From: Clostridia bacterium
GTDB lineage: Bacteria; Bacillota; Clostridia; Oscillospirales; Acutalibacteraceae
Length of the DNA stretch: 22,330 bases
Direction of reading: 5' to 3'
NCBI GenBank assembly: GCA_900755995.1
Contig: CAAEIM010000035.1
Span: forward strand, 1-22,330
Shown: positions 1 through 7,803 of the stretch, one piece after another
Position numbering within the stretch: the first letter of the stretch is position 1
Layout: every line of letters begins with the position of its first letter
Notes under the pieces: model-generated
Seen by the model: the letters and a program-made list of their open reading frames with translations, nothing else
What the model was told of the DNA's origin: nothing
The model's database searches: none
Made by a program: the position numbers and the translations under genes

Positions 1-49
1 GTGCCTTGCTCTCTTCTGTTTTGACCGCTTTCCTCAAGCGACGAATGTT

Positions 50-78
50 ATTATATCACGCCTTTTCCCAAATTGCAA
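50..78 (-). promoter_or_regulatory. Sigma-A type promoter firing off the left edge
   Basis: On the minus strand TTGCAA (73-78) and a perfect TATAAT (50-55) are separated by exactly 17 bases. The transcript would start near position 43 and run out of the window. Its first ~43 bases hold no ATG but can fold a CGCTT/AAGCG hairpin with GAGGA in the loop. The downstream gene, protein or RNA, is not visible. Confidence 0.7.
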
Positions 79-502
79 CCCCTTTTTTCAAATTTTTTTA
101 AATTTTTTTAAAAAATTTTAAACTGTCCATAATTACTACAACATTTTGTATTTACATTCAAAATTTGCGCTATTTCCTGTGCTCATTATCTGATATAATC
201 TTAATACGAAAAGTCACATATAATATATTAATATGTTTTTAGCACTATTCACCTTATAAACTGATAGAAATTATAATTTCAGAACTAAAGCATAAAAATC
301 TTTTAAGCGTTAAACTTATTTTCTTATATTACCATTATTCAGTTATTGATGATTTATCTATAATCTGTATTACCGACCTTTTATTCGACTGTATTCGTAC
401 AAACTCAATATATTTCTTAATACTTATATAGTAATATTGTATAAGACAAGTTAAACTAATTTATTATTATTACACAAATTTTGTAAACTTTATATAAATC
501 AT
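79..502. other. AT-rich intergenic stretch, no gene seen
   Basis: This stretch is extremely AT-rich, with poly-T and poly-A runs around 85-120. It has no open frame with a ribosome binding site on either strand. A plus-strand extended -10 (TG-A-TATAAT, -10 hexamer at 194-199) is present without a convincing -35 box, and it has no obvious gene to drive. It separates two divergent transcription units. Confidence 0.6.
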
Positions 503-530
503 TTGATTTTTTTTAAATTTATGGTATTAT
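503..530 (+). promoter_or_regulatory. Probable promoter of the cytidylate-kinase-like gene
   Basis: TTGATT (503-508) and TATTAT (525-530) are 16 bases apart, about 65 bases upstream of the start codon at 595. The region is so AT-rich that neighbouring hexamers (for example TATATA at 533-538) could serve as well, so the exact box is uncertain. Confidence 0.4.
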
Positions 531-594
531 TATATATATAGAAAAGTAATTCCCCTTTTACTTTTACTATATTTCTTTGCACGGAGGTTATGAT

Positions 595-1218
595 ATGAGC
601 TGCAAAAACATTATTACAATAACAAGACAGTACGGTTCAGGTGGTCATGACATTGGAAAAGCACTTGCTGAGCGTCTGAACATCCCTTTCTATGATAAAG
701 AGCTTATATCTTTAGCCGCAAAAGAGAGCGGAATAAGCCCTGAGGTATTTGAAAATGTTGATGAAAAGGCTGCAAACAGTCTTTTGTATTCTCTTTCATT
801 AGGATTATACAATTACGGAAACGGTTTTTCTTCAATGGGCGATTTGCCTGTAAATGACAAGCTCTACATCTTACAACATAAAATTATTAAGCAGCTTGCT
901 GACGAAGGTCCTTGCGTATTCGTTGGAAGATGTGCCGACTATGTTCTTAAGGAACGTGAAAATCTCGCCAAAATTTTTATTTATGCCGATATCGATGTAA
1001 GAACAAAGAGAGCTGTTGAAAGACAGAGTATAGATCCCGCTCGTGCAAAGCAGGCGGTTTTAAAGGCAGACAAAAACAGAGCAAACTACTACAGTTTCTA
1101 TTCAGGAAAAAAGTGGGGCTTGGCTGATAACTACGATTTGTGCATTAACAGCACAGCTTTATCTACCGAGCAGGCAGTTGATATAATTTGTGAATACTTA
1201 AATATTATAAACAAATAA
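595..1218 (+). CDS. Cytidylate kinase-like family protein
   Basis: This 207-residue P-loop kinase resembles the cytidylate kinase-like family (PF13189 type). These are small nucleotide-kinase relatives found in many gut Clostridia; the true substrate is not established. Near the N-terminus the motif ITRQYGSGGHDIGKALA is the nucleotide-binding loop. It is followed by IPFYDKEL, and GPCVFVGRCADYVL and an arginine-rich lid-like segment (RTKRAVERQ) come later. The ATG at 595 is chosen because GGAGG (583-587) lies seven bases upstream; a longer in-frame TTG at 577 would place that ribosome binding site inside the gene. It is the only sizeable plus-strand gene in the window. No cmk partner or ribosomal protein S1 fusion is visible, so it should not be called the housekeeping CMP kinase. 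Confidence 0.85.
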   Translation: MSCKNIITITRQYGSGGHDIGKALAERLNIPFYDKELISLAAKESGISPEVFENVDEKAANSLLYSLSLGLYNYGNGFSSMGDLPVNDKLYILQHKIIKQLADEGPCVFVGRCADYVLKERENLAKIFIYADIDVRTKRAVERQSIDPARAKQAVLKADKNRANYYSFYSGKKWGLADNYDLCINSTALSTEQAVDIICEYLNIINK

Positions 1219-1220
1219 TA

Positions 1221-1251
1221 TTGCATAATACCTACACTTCCTGAATATAAT
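1221..1251 (+). promoter_or_regulatory. Possible promoter of the 23-codon mini-gene
   Basis: TTGCAT (1221-1226) and a perfect TATAAT (1246-1251) lie just after the kinase stop codon. The 19-base spacer is longer than ideal, so it may be weak, and read-through from the kinase promoter is an alternative. Confidence 0.35.
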
Positions 1252-1287
1252 GGTAATGTTTACTGACTATATATCGGAGGTGTTAAT

Positions 1288-1359
1288 ATGAGAATAATTG
1301 TAATGGATATTGACGATTTTATCTTTGGCAATGAAGAATGGCATCAAAGCGAAAGATAA
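1288..1359 (+). CDS. Putative 23-residue small protein
   Basis: A very short frame encodes MRIIVMDIDDFIFGNEEWHQSER and then TAA. Its support is contextual. A near-ideal ribosome binding site, CGGAGGTG (1276-1282), sits five to six bases before the ATG. A possible promoter lies upstream and a strong terminator hairpin starts about 40 bases after the stop. The peptide is acidic, with a hydrophobic start and the cluster DIDDF. I do not recognise it. It could be a real small protein, a leader peptide, or the remaining N-terminus of a decayed gene. No function is proposed. Confidence 0.4.
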   Translation: MRIIVMDIDDFIFGNEEWHQSER

Positions 1360-1400
1360 CTGTACTTTATAAACTTGTTAATCGTGAAAACGAATAAGAT

Positions 1401-1434
1401 AAAAGTGATGGCTGAAATCAACCATCACTTTTTT
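1401..1434 (+). terminator. Rho-independent terminator, probably bidirectional
   Basis: A perfect 11-bp stem (AAAAGTGATGG at 1401-1411 with its complement at 1422-1432) closes a 10-base loop and ends in a T run (1429-1434). Read on the minus strand the same stem is followed by TTTTAT, so it can also end transcription of the convergent M23 gene. Confidence 0.85.
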
Positions 1435-1492
1435 GTTGCCCCTGAAGCGAAACGAGGGCGTGTATAATATATTTATGATAAAAACGGATACT

Positions 1493-2251
1493 TTATTCTC
1501 CGTTGCTTATAAAAGAAAGCGGATCTGCATAGCGCCCGTCAATTTTTACGGCTATATGGATATGATTTTTATCATTTACCTCGCAGGGAACTGTGCCCAA
1601 TACGCCTATTTTTTGACCCATCTCAACCGAATCGCCTTCACTAACCGTTATGCCGTTAAGTCCGCAGTAAATCACAACAGCATTGTCGGTGGCTATTTCA
1701 ACCGTTTTGCCGTATAACTTGTCCTCAGTAACGCTGATTACCGCTCCGCCCGTCATAGCAGAAACTTCATCACCGATTTCTCCTGCAAAATCCACGCCTA
1801 AATGAGATTTCCATACATTCAGACTTTTGTAATATACAGTTTTTTCACTGTATTCCCGAATAATGTTCTTTTGATTTAAAGGATAACCGAGTGATAGGTC
1901 GGTTGAGAGCATTGTCTGCAATGCATTTTTAGTGCTTTGCGGTATGCTTTCAGTCGGCTCTGTCTGAGGCGGCAAGGTCACTGCAATAGTTGGAATTGTT
2001 ATTTCTTCCGCCACCTTTGGTAACGTAGTTTCCTCCACAATCTCCGTAACACCCGTAACTACATTATTTACTTTTTCTGCATAAGCCGTTGTCTGCACTG
2101 TAGGTTCGGTTTTTGTACCCGATATGGTATTATATGTTGAATAAACCGCCATTGTAACGGCTATCAGACATATTGAAAGAGCCGTGTAAAATCCTGCTTT
2201 TTCATATCTGCTCCTTTTCTTTTTACTGTTCCTGCTGTTATTTTCGCTCAT
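1493..2251 (-). CDS. Membrane-anchored M23 peptidase-domain protein, SpoIIQ-like
   Basis: The 252-residue protein has a basic cytoplasmic N-terminus (NSRNSKKKRSRYEKAG), one membrane segment at about residues 21-40, a Thr/Glu/Pro-rich extracellular stretch, and a C-terminal LytM/M23 domain. The zinc-ligand motifs are present: H-L-G-V-D early in the domain and H-I-H near its end, so it may be catalytic. The phrase LNVWKSHLGVDF, with Trp three residues before His, and the single N-terminal anchor recall SpoIIQ, the forespore partner of SpoIIIAH in engulfment. That would fit a spore former. The ATG at 2251 follows GGAGGTG; an upstream GTG lies within that site. It is a single-gene unit with no SpoIID neighbour, and I saw no clear sigma-F promoter. 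A general cell-wall M23 endopeptidase is the alternative. Confidence 0.8.
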   Translation of the reverse strand: MSENNSRNSKKKRSRYEKAGFYTALSICLIAVTMAVYSTYNTISGTKTEPTVQTTAYAEKVNNVVTGVTEIVEETTLPKVAEEITIPTIAVTLPPQTEPTESIPQSTKNALQTMLSTDLSLGYPLNQKNIIREYSEKTVYYKSLNVWKSHLGVDFAGEIGDEVSAMTGGAVISVTEDKLYGKTVEIATDNAVVIYCGLNGITVSEGDSVEMGQKIGVLGTVPCEVNDKNHIHIAVKIDGRYADPLSFISNGE

Positions 2252-2370
2252 AAAAAGCACCTCCGTTCTTATTATTGGTTCTGCTGTAATAAATATACAA
2301 ATTTAAAATATTTATTTTACTAAATATTCAATTAACGGAGTATCTTTATAAATCTGCCTTTCAGTAGGAA

Positions 2371-2418
2371 TTAAAATAAAAAACACAGGCTGCCGCGAAT
2401 TTCTGCGACAGCCTGTGT
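2371..2418 (-). terminator. Strong terminator after the sensor kinase gene
   Basis: A 14-bp stem with one G-U pair (arms 2383-2396 and 2405-2418) has a short loop and is followed on the minus strand by TTTTTATTTT. It lies 10 bases past the kinase stop codon and ends the ABC/two-component operon. Confidence 0.9.
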
Positions 2419-2427
2419 GCTGCATAT

Positions 2428-3639
2428 TTATGTAAAATTGTTAAAAAACTTAATTACAAATTCACTGCCCTTGTTAAGCTCTGAAGAAGCAACAATGTAT
2501 CCGCCCTGTTTTTCGATTATCGACTTTGTGAGGGCGAGTCCTATTCCTACGCTGTCATCACTTGAATTTTTTCCCTTGTAAAAGCGCTCAAATATGTGCG
2601 GCAAATCTTCCTTAGAAATTCCGCAGCCGTTATCCTTTATGCTGATTGCTGTATAGAGCTTGTTTGATGAGGCGGTTATTGTTACCCTGCCGTTTTCCGA
2701 ATGCTCTATGCAGTTTTTAATTATATTTGTAAACGCCTCGCAAATCCACTTTTTATCGCAGGAAAGAATTATGTCCCCACAGTCCGATTCAACACTTACG
2801 CCTCGAATCTCAGCCATTACGGTAGTGTTTTTGATGCAGTCTGATACTATGTCTTTTACATTAACAGGTTCTTTTTTCAGCTTAATAGAATCTGCGTCAA
2901 GCTTTGAAAGCGTAAGCAGGTTTTGCACCAAGAATGAAATACTGTTTGTACTGCGCCTGATGTCGCTCAAAAACTCCCGTCTTATCTCAAGAGGCATATC
3001 ATCGTCGTTGAGAATATTTTCTACCATAACAATAATAGAGGTGAGCGGCGTTTTTAACTGATGCGAAATATCCGAAAGAGATTTTTGCAGATTTTCCTTA
3101 TCTCTTTTCGAGTTTTCCGCCTGCTCACGGAATTTTACAGCCGTGCGGTAAATTTGATTGTCAAGCTGCGAAAGCTCATCTTCGCTGTTTTGATCTATTT
3201 GTAATGAATAATCTCCCATATTGATTCGTTCAATTCTTTTTGCAATCCTCACTGTCTGTTTCTTTTCACAACTGACATAGAAAGCAAACAGCGCAATAAA
3301 AGCAATCCCGAACAGGATACAAATAGCGGCAGATACCGCTGCATAATTGTCTGAATTATTATTTTCATATATAAGCCAGTCTTTGTCGAGAGATATTCCG
3401 TATTTTCTGAGTATATCCGAACTATCCCTGTGTTCCGTTTTATCATTAAGAATTTCTGCGATTTCCTTTTCGCTGACATCCGGATATTTTTCAAGTATAG
3501 CCGATACAAGCTGATTCACCGATTTATTGCCTGTTTCTCTTATTTGGTTAAGAGCTATTTGGGTAAATACAACCGCTGCAACGGAAAACAGCATCGTCAT
3601 TACAATACAGACAAAAATAAATCTGTTGGATTTTTTCAT
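2428..3639 (-). CDS. Sensor histidine kinase of the ABC operon
   Basis: This 403-residue membrane kinase has a first membrane segment at about 7-30, an extracellular loop of about 65 residues, and a second membrane segment at about 99-122. A HAMP-like stretch follows at about 125-178. The HisKA box SDISHQLKTPLTS puts the phosphorylated histidine at H193. The catalytic domain carries the N box (NIIKNCIEHS), G1 (DNGCGI) and G2 (GIGLAL). All key residues are intact. The start overlaps the regulator stop by four bases (ATGA), so the two are translationally coupled. The real sensor loop distinguishes it from BceS-type kinases, which lack one and depend on the transporter for sensing. The ligand is unknown; a membrane-active peptide or envelope stress is the usual theme for such operons. 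Confidence 0.93.
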   Translation of the reverse strand: MKKSNRFIFVCIVMTMLFSVAAVVFTQIALNQIRETGNKSVNQLVSAILEKYPDVSEKEIAEILNDKTEHRDSSDILRKYGISLDKDWLIYENNNSDNYAAVSAAICILFGIAFIALFAFYVSCEKKQTVRIAKRIERINMGDYSLQIDQNSEDELSQLDNQIYRTAVKFREQAENSKRDKENLQKSLSDISHQLKTPLTSIIVMVENILNDDDMPLEIRREFLSDIRRSTNSISFLVQNLLTLSKLDADSIKLKKEPVNVKDIVSDCIKNTTVMAEIRGVSVESDCGDIILSCDKKWICEAFTNIIKNCIEHSENGRVTITASSNKLYTAISIKDNGCGISKEDLPHIFERFYKGKNSSDDSVGIGLALTKSIIEKQGGYIVASSELNKGSEFVIKFFNNFT

Positions 3640-4292
3640 TTGCTGTCCTCCGATACCCGATACCCCAATCCTTTTACGGTTTTTATTATGTCGGCATTCA
3701 GCTTTTTTCTTATTCTCTTAATATAAACCGTCAGCGTGTTATCATTTACAAAATTGCCGGACGCATCCCAGATTTTTTCAAATATCAAATCCCTTGTCAC
3801 CACCGCACCGACATTTTGCATTAACAGCGCAAGCAGTCTGTACTCAAGCGCAGTAAGCTCAATTTGCCTTCCGTTTTCAAATACAACAGATTTATCGAGG
3901 TCAAGGGTTACGCCCGATACCGAAATAATATTTCTCTTACTGCTTTTTGCCGCCGCACGTTTAATCCGTGCTAAAAGCTCTCTTGTGGAAAACGGCTTTG
4001 TAATGTAGTCGTCCGCACCAAGCTCAAAGCTGTTGACAATGCTGTCCTCATCATCAACAGCCGTGAGAAAAATAACAGGCAGGTCTGAAAATCTTCGTAT
4101 TTTAGAATACAGCTCAAATCCGTTTCCGTCGGGAAGTGTTACGTCAAGCACTGCTACATCATAATTAAAAGGAGCTTTTTTTAAGGCCTCCTCACAGGAC
4201 AGGCAGCTTTCGCAATGGTATCCGCTTTGTGCAAAAGCATACTCAAGCCCTTTGACTATTCCTTTGTTATCTTCTATAAGCAGTATATTCAC
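3636..4292 (-). CDS. OmpR/PhoB-family response regulator
   Basis: The 218-residue protein has an intact receiver domain: acidic pair E7-D8, phosphoacceptor D50 in VAVLDVTLPDGNG, T77 and K99 (ITKPFS). A C-terminal winged-helix DNA-binding domain follows (ALEYRLLALL, then NTLTVYIKRIRKKL and TVKGLGYRV). The GTG at 4292 is the best start because it follows GGGAG and gives the normal family length; a longer frame begins inside the intergenic region and adds 25 residues with no family match. It lies between the permease and its kinase. It probably binds the direct repeat upstream of the ATPase gene (7787-7802). Confidence 0.93.
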   Translation of the reverse strand: MNILLIEDNKGIVKGLEYAFAQSGYHCESCLSCEEALKKAPFNYDVAVLDVTLPDGNGFELYSKIRRFSDLPVIFLTAVDDEDSIVNSFELGADDYITKPFSTRELLARIKRAAAKSSKRNIISVSGVTLDLDKSVVFENGRQIELTALEYRLLALLMQNVGAVVTRDLIFEKIWDASGNFVNDNTLTVYIKRIRKKLNADIIKTVKGLGYRVSEDSK

Positions 4293-4338
4293 AGTAACAC
4301 TCCCTTTTTTTCGATTATATCTTTTTTTGAGGAATCTG

Positions 4339-7059
4339 TCAAATATTATCGTTTCTAATGGTTTCAATTATGTTCTGCTTGCTCACCTTACGTATGGAAG
4401 CTCTCATAATCAGCCATATTACAAAGAAAACAAACACAATGCTTATGAGTACAGAAGCGGTCGGGAATGAATATCCAAAATCAATAGAGCCGCTTACCGC
4501 ATTAAATACAGCGAAGCTTCCGAGAATTCCAATCGGAACACCTATAATCAAGGACTTTAAGCCATAGAACAGGCTTTCAAGCCTTATCATTCGATTAAAT
4601 TCTTTTTTCGTCATACCGATTGATTTGAGCATAGCAAATTCCTTGCTTCTCAGACGCATATTTGTATTGATGGTGTTAAATACATTAGTAACGCCAATGA
4701 GCGAAATAACAATTATAAAGCCGTAACCAAATATCGCAAGAACAAGAATAATTGTGTTGTTTGCATCTACCGACGCCTGAAGATTGGATACAATGGCACT
4801 TTCGTAATCGGAATGGTAAAACGCTTCTACTGTATTCTGGGCATTATCTGAATCAATGATAATAGCCTTTGAAATATCACTAGTATCCTCATCACCGTAA
4901 AGCTTATTAAAGGTATCCTCGCTTACAATCAATGTATCGCCGTAATCTGAAGCCGAAGTTAAATATGACGGTAAATAATTATCAAACTCTTCATCAATCG
5001 TTGAATAAATTACAATGTCTGTCGGCTTGTAATAATCAGGATTATATACAAAATCGGGATCGGACGCCTTAATCTCAGCAATTTCCTCATCGGTAAAGCT
5101 GCCCCTGGTGTACAGAGGTACGGTTGTGTTCTTTGGAATATCATAATATTTTCCAAAATGCTTTACATTGTCATTATCGTAATATGTCAGCTTGTTAGTA
5201 ATTAACACCTTATCCTTAACCTCCTCATAGTCAAATCCAAGCTTTTCAACATATTCCTTGAATTTACTGTTTTCTAAAGAATAAATATTAAACATCACTT
5301 TTGTATTATCAATATCCTCGTTTACTTTCTTTGCCTCGGGGGTATAGTATTTTACAATGTCATTAATTTCTGCTCCGTTATATGATACTACCTTATCACA
5401 CGACTTAACCTCTTCCCTCATTCTCATATCACTGAATATTTTATTGTATTCATCATCAGACAAAGTACCCTCGTTTGATATAATAACGTTATAAGGAATC
5501 TGAGTATAATACTCGTTCATAAATTTAAAATTGTATTCAATAAAACTCGAAATAGTTATAAACAATGCAACGGTAACTATTATAGAAATTACAGTCGTGC
5601 GATATTTCTTTTTGCTGCGTTTAAGGTTTTTGTATGCTATGTCGCCGCCTATTCCAAACAGCTTTTTAATAAACTTAGGAGATTTATAGCTCTTTCTTTT
5701 CTTTTTGTTGACTTTAATATCATTGTTGCTTCTGATTGCTGTAATAGGAGCAAGTCTTGAGGCTCTGATAGCTGATGAAAGAGTGGAAAGCAGAATAATA
5801 ACAGCCGACAGAACAACTGCAATGACAGGCACAAGCCACGGGATTGAATATACAAAGGTAATTCCGTTGAGCATATCGGCAAGTAAAGCATTGAGCAGAA
5901 CCACAAGCAAAGCTATTACACCGATACCAAGCAGCAGACCTGCCGGAATACTAATAATACCCAGTATAAAACCTTCAAAAAGCACATTGTGCCTGATTTG
6001 CTTTGAGGTGGCTCCTATTGAAGCCAGCATACCGTAGAGCTTGGTTTTCTCTGTAACAGAAATAGCAAAGCTGTTTCGTATTACAAAAATGCTCGTAAGC
6101 ATAATAATTCCAATAATAATTAAGGCAAGCGAAAATAGAGTTCCCATAATCTCATCGTTCAAGGCAAAGCCTCTGTAACGCATTAAAGTAATATTTATAT
6201 CTGCCGCTGAAAAGCTATTATTTTCACTTAACTCAATAAAACAATCATTTTTTAATTCCTGCGATTGTTCGTCTGTTAAACCCAAAATATTTTTACAGGT
6301 TTCAACATAATTTTTATTGCCTTCTGCGGTAAGCTTAATGTACAAATTGCTTGCAGATGCGTCTGCTTTTTCATTAAGCACAGTAAAGGCAGTAAAATAC
6401 GGAATGAAGTCATTATTATAATATGAAGTAAAACGGCTCGAATAAATCTCGTCAAAAAATCCTACAACAGTGTAGTTCTTTTTATTTGTATCAACAACCT
6501 TTACATCAAACTCGCCGCCTAAATCCCTGCTAATCAACGGAAATTTACAGCTTTCTTCTTCGGGAGTATCGGTAACAAGTCTGCCCACATCAAGTGTGAT
6601 TGTATCTCCCAATTTATACTTTTCCAAACTGTTTTCAAGCATTTCCTTAGTCAAAACAATCTCGCTGTCATTTTGCGGAAATCTGCCCTCTGAAAGCCTA
6701 AAATCGAAACAGTCGGTATAAGCTTTTTCGCTTAAAGCCGTTACATTTATGTATGTAGTTTCACCAAGCGTACTCTTGGGCATACACGCTGTACCCTGAA
6801 TTCTGTTAATATAAACGCTTTTAACATTTCTGTTAGCATTGGCATTATCTAAAATCTTACTGTCTGCGTTCTCTACATAAAGCTCATAATCGCCTGAAGC
6901 TAAAATTTGCGCCTCAACCATTGTTTGCTGAGCGCTTGACGCCATTCCCGCAACAACCATAATCAGCGCAACAGAAAGCATAATTCCGATTCCTGTAACA
7001 ATGGTTCGGGATTTGTTTAGCTTTAGGTTTTTAAGAGTAAATTTATTAAGTATTTTCAC
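4339..7059 (-). CDS. ABC transporter permease with two FtsX domains
   Basis: The 906-residue membrane protein is built as a tandem. A first membrane segment at about 17-39 is followed by an extracellular region of about 260 residues and three segments (about 306-330, 355-388, 405-427). A second copy of the plan follows: a segment at about 480-500, an extracellular region of about 270 residues, and three final segments (about 770-795, 830-855, 868-890). Each half has an FtsX/MacB-type core; SVTEKTKLYGMLASIGATSKQI and SKEFAMLKSIGMTKKEF are the matching coupling regions. The tandem layout argues against BceB, which has one large loop and ten segments. GTG start, with GGAGG eight bases upstream; the gap to the ATPase gene is three bases. 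The likely role is export, or removal from the membrane, of a peptide or lipid substrate. Confidence 0.9.
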   Translation of the reverse strand: MKILNKFTLKNLKLNKSRTIVTGIGIMLSVALIMVVAGMASSAQQTMVEAQILASGDYELYVENADSKILDNANANRNVKSVYINRIQGTACMPKSTLGETTYINVTALSEKAYTDCFDFRLSEGRFPQNDSEIVLTKEMLENSLEKYKLGDTITLDVGRLVTDTPEEESCKFPLISRDLGGEFDVKVVDTNKKNYTVVGFFDEIYSSRFTSYYNNDFIPYFTAFTVLNEKADASASNLYIKLTAEGNKNYVETCKNILGLTDEQSQELKNDCFIELSENNSFSAADINITLMRYRGFALNDEIMGTLFSLALIIIGIIMLTSIFVIRNSFAISVTEKTKLYGMLASIGATSKQIRHNVLFEGFILGIISIPAGLLLGIGVIALLVVLLNALLADMLNGITFVYSIPWLVPVIAVVLSAVIILLSTLSSAIRASRLAPITAIRSNNDIKVNKKKRKSYKSPKFIKKLFGIGGDIAYKNLKRSKKKYRTTVISIIVTVALFITISSFIEYNFKFMNEYYTQIPYNVIISNEGTLSDDEYNKIFSDMRMREEVKSCDKVVSYNGAEINDIVKYYTPEAKKVNEDIDNTKVMFNIYSLENSKFKEYVEKLGFDYEEVKDKVLITNKLTYYDNDNVKHFGKYYDIPKNTTVPLYTRGSFTDEEIAEIKASDPDFVYNPDYYKPTDIVIYSTIDEEFDNYLPSYLTSASDYGDTLIVSEDTFNKLYGDEDTSDISKAIIIDSDNAQNTVEAFYHSDYESAIVSNLQASVDANNTIILVLAIFGYGFIIVISLIGVTNVFNTINTNMRLRSKEFAMLKSIGMTKKEFNRMIRLESLFYGLKSLIIGVPIGILGSFAVFNAVSGSIDFGYSFPTASVLISIVFVFFVIWLIMRASIRKVSKQNIIETIRNDNI

Positions 7060-7062
7060 TGA

Positions 7063-7734
7063 TTACGCCTCCCCTAAAATCTTGCCGTCCTGAATTGTTA
7101 TAATTCTGTCTGCTTCCTTAGCAATTTCAAGATTGTGCGTAATCATAATTATTGTCTGGTCAAAATCACGGTTAGAAGCTTTCAGTATGCTCATAATCTC
7201 CTCTGTGGATTTTGAATCAAGATTACCCGTAGGCTCGTCCGCAAGCAGAATAGCCGGATTATTTATGAGCGCCCTTGCAATAGAGGTTCGCTGCTGCTGA
7301 CCGCCCGAAAGCTCATTCGGCAAATGATTTCTTCTTTCAAAAAGTCCAAACGATTTTAAAATAAGATTCATTCTCTCCCTGTCAGGCTTAGTCCCGTCAA
7401 GCTCACAGGGAAGCGAAATATTTTCTTCTACCGTCAAAATAGGAATGAGGTTATAGAACTGATAAACAATGCCAATCTGTCTGCGCCTGAAAATTGCAAG
7501 CTTATCGTTGTTCATTTTGTTAATCTCGTTTCCGTCAATAAAAATTTTGCCGCTTGTGGGTCTGTCAACCCCGCCCAACAAATGCAAAAGGGTTGACTTG
7601 CCGCTGCCGCTTGCACCGACTATTGCAACAAATTCGCCCTTGTTTACGGACAGGGAAATATCATCAACCGCATTTACAATGTTATCCCCTTCACCGTATG
7701 TCTTTACAAGATTTTCTACTCTGAGTATTTCCAT
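7063..7734 (-). CDS. ABC transporter ATP-binding protein (MacB/LolD type)
   Basis: The 223-residue ATPase is complete. It has Walker A GASGSGKST (40-48), the Q-loop at Q92, signature LSGGQ (142-146), Walker B ILLADEP (162-168), the D-loop in NLDSKS, and the switch histidine H200. The motif ADEPTGNLDS is typical of the MacB/LolD/BceA branch that pairs with FtsX-type permeases. It is the first gene of the operon ATPase-permease-regulator-kinase and has GGAGGTAA before its ATG. It would power the permease encoded directly downstream. Confidence 0.95.
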   Translation of the reverse strand: MEILRVENLVKTYGEGDNIVNAVDDISLSVNKGEFVAIVGASGSGKSTLLHLLGGVDRPTSGKIFIDGNEINKMNNDKLAIFRRRQIGIVYQFYNLIPILTVEENISLPCELDGTKPDRERMNLILKSFGLFERRNHLPNELSGGQQQRTSIARALINNPAILLADEPTGNLDSKSTEEIMSILKASNRDFDQTIIMITHNLEIAKEADRIITIQDGKILGEA

Positions 7735-7769
7735 AAAAATTACCTCCGCTAATTTTATTTTACAAGGTA

Positions 7770-7802
7770 ATTATAAATATTATGAATGACACCAAAGTGA
7801 CA
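7770..7802 (-). promoter_or_regulatory. Promoter with tandem half-sites, probable response-regulator box
   Basis: Read on the minus strand, two copies of TGTCA (7802-7798 and 7791-7787) repeat with an 11-bp period. Eleven bases after the second copy comes a perfect TATAAT (7775-7770). There is no good -35 hexamer; the repeats occupy its place. OmpR/PhoB-family activators typically bind direct repeats of 11-bp period in this position, so the regulator at 3636-4292 is the natural candidate. The link is an inference. Confidence 0.55.
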
Positions 7803-7803
7803 G

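Noticed and set aside
577..594. Upstream TTG start for the cytidylate-kinase-like gene
   Set aside because: It would place the GGAGG ribosome binding site inside the coding region; ATG 595 is correctly spaced.
1438..1459. Second small hairpin (GCCC/GGGC) between the mini-gene and the M23 gene
   Set aside because: The stem is only four pairs plus mismatches and has no T run; the hairpin at 1401-1432 explains termination.
2255..2320. Sigma-F promoter in front of the SpoIIQ-like gene
   Set aside because: A GTATA is followed after 15 bases by CCAATAAT, not the GG-containing -10 expected, and the region is too AT-rich to trust.
2428..7734. Bacitracin-type BceRS-BceAB system
   Set aside because: The permease has two large extracellular regions in a tandem four-plus-four segment plan, and the kinase has a sensor loop of about 65 residues. 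Both differ from BceB and BceS.
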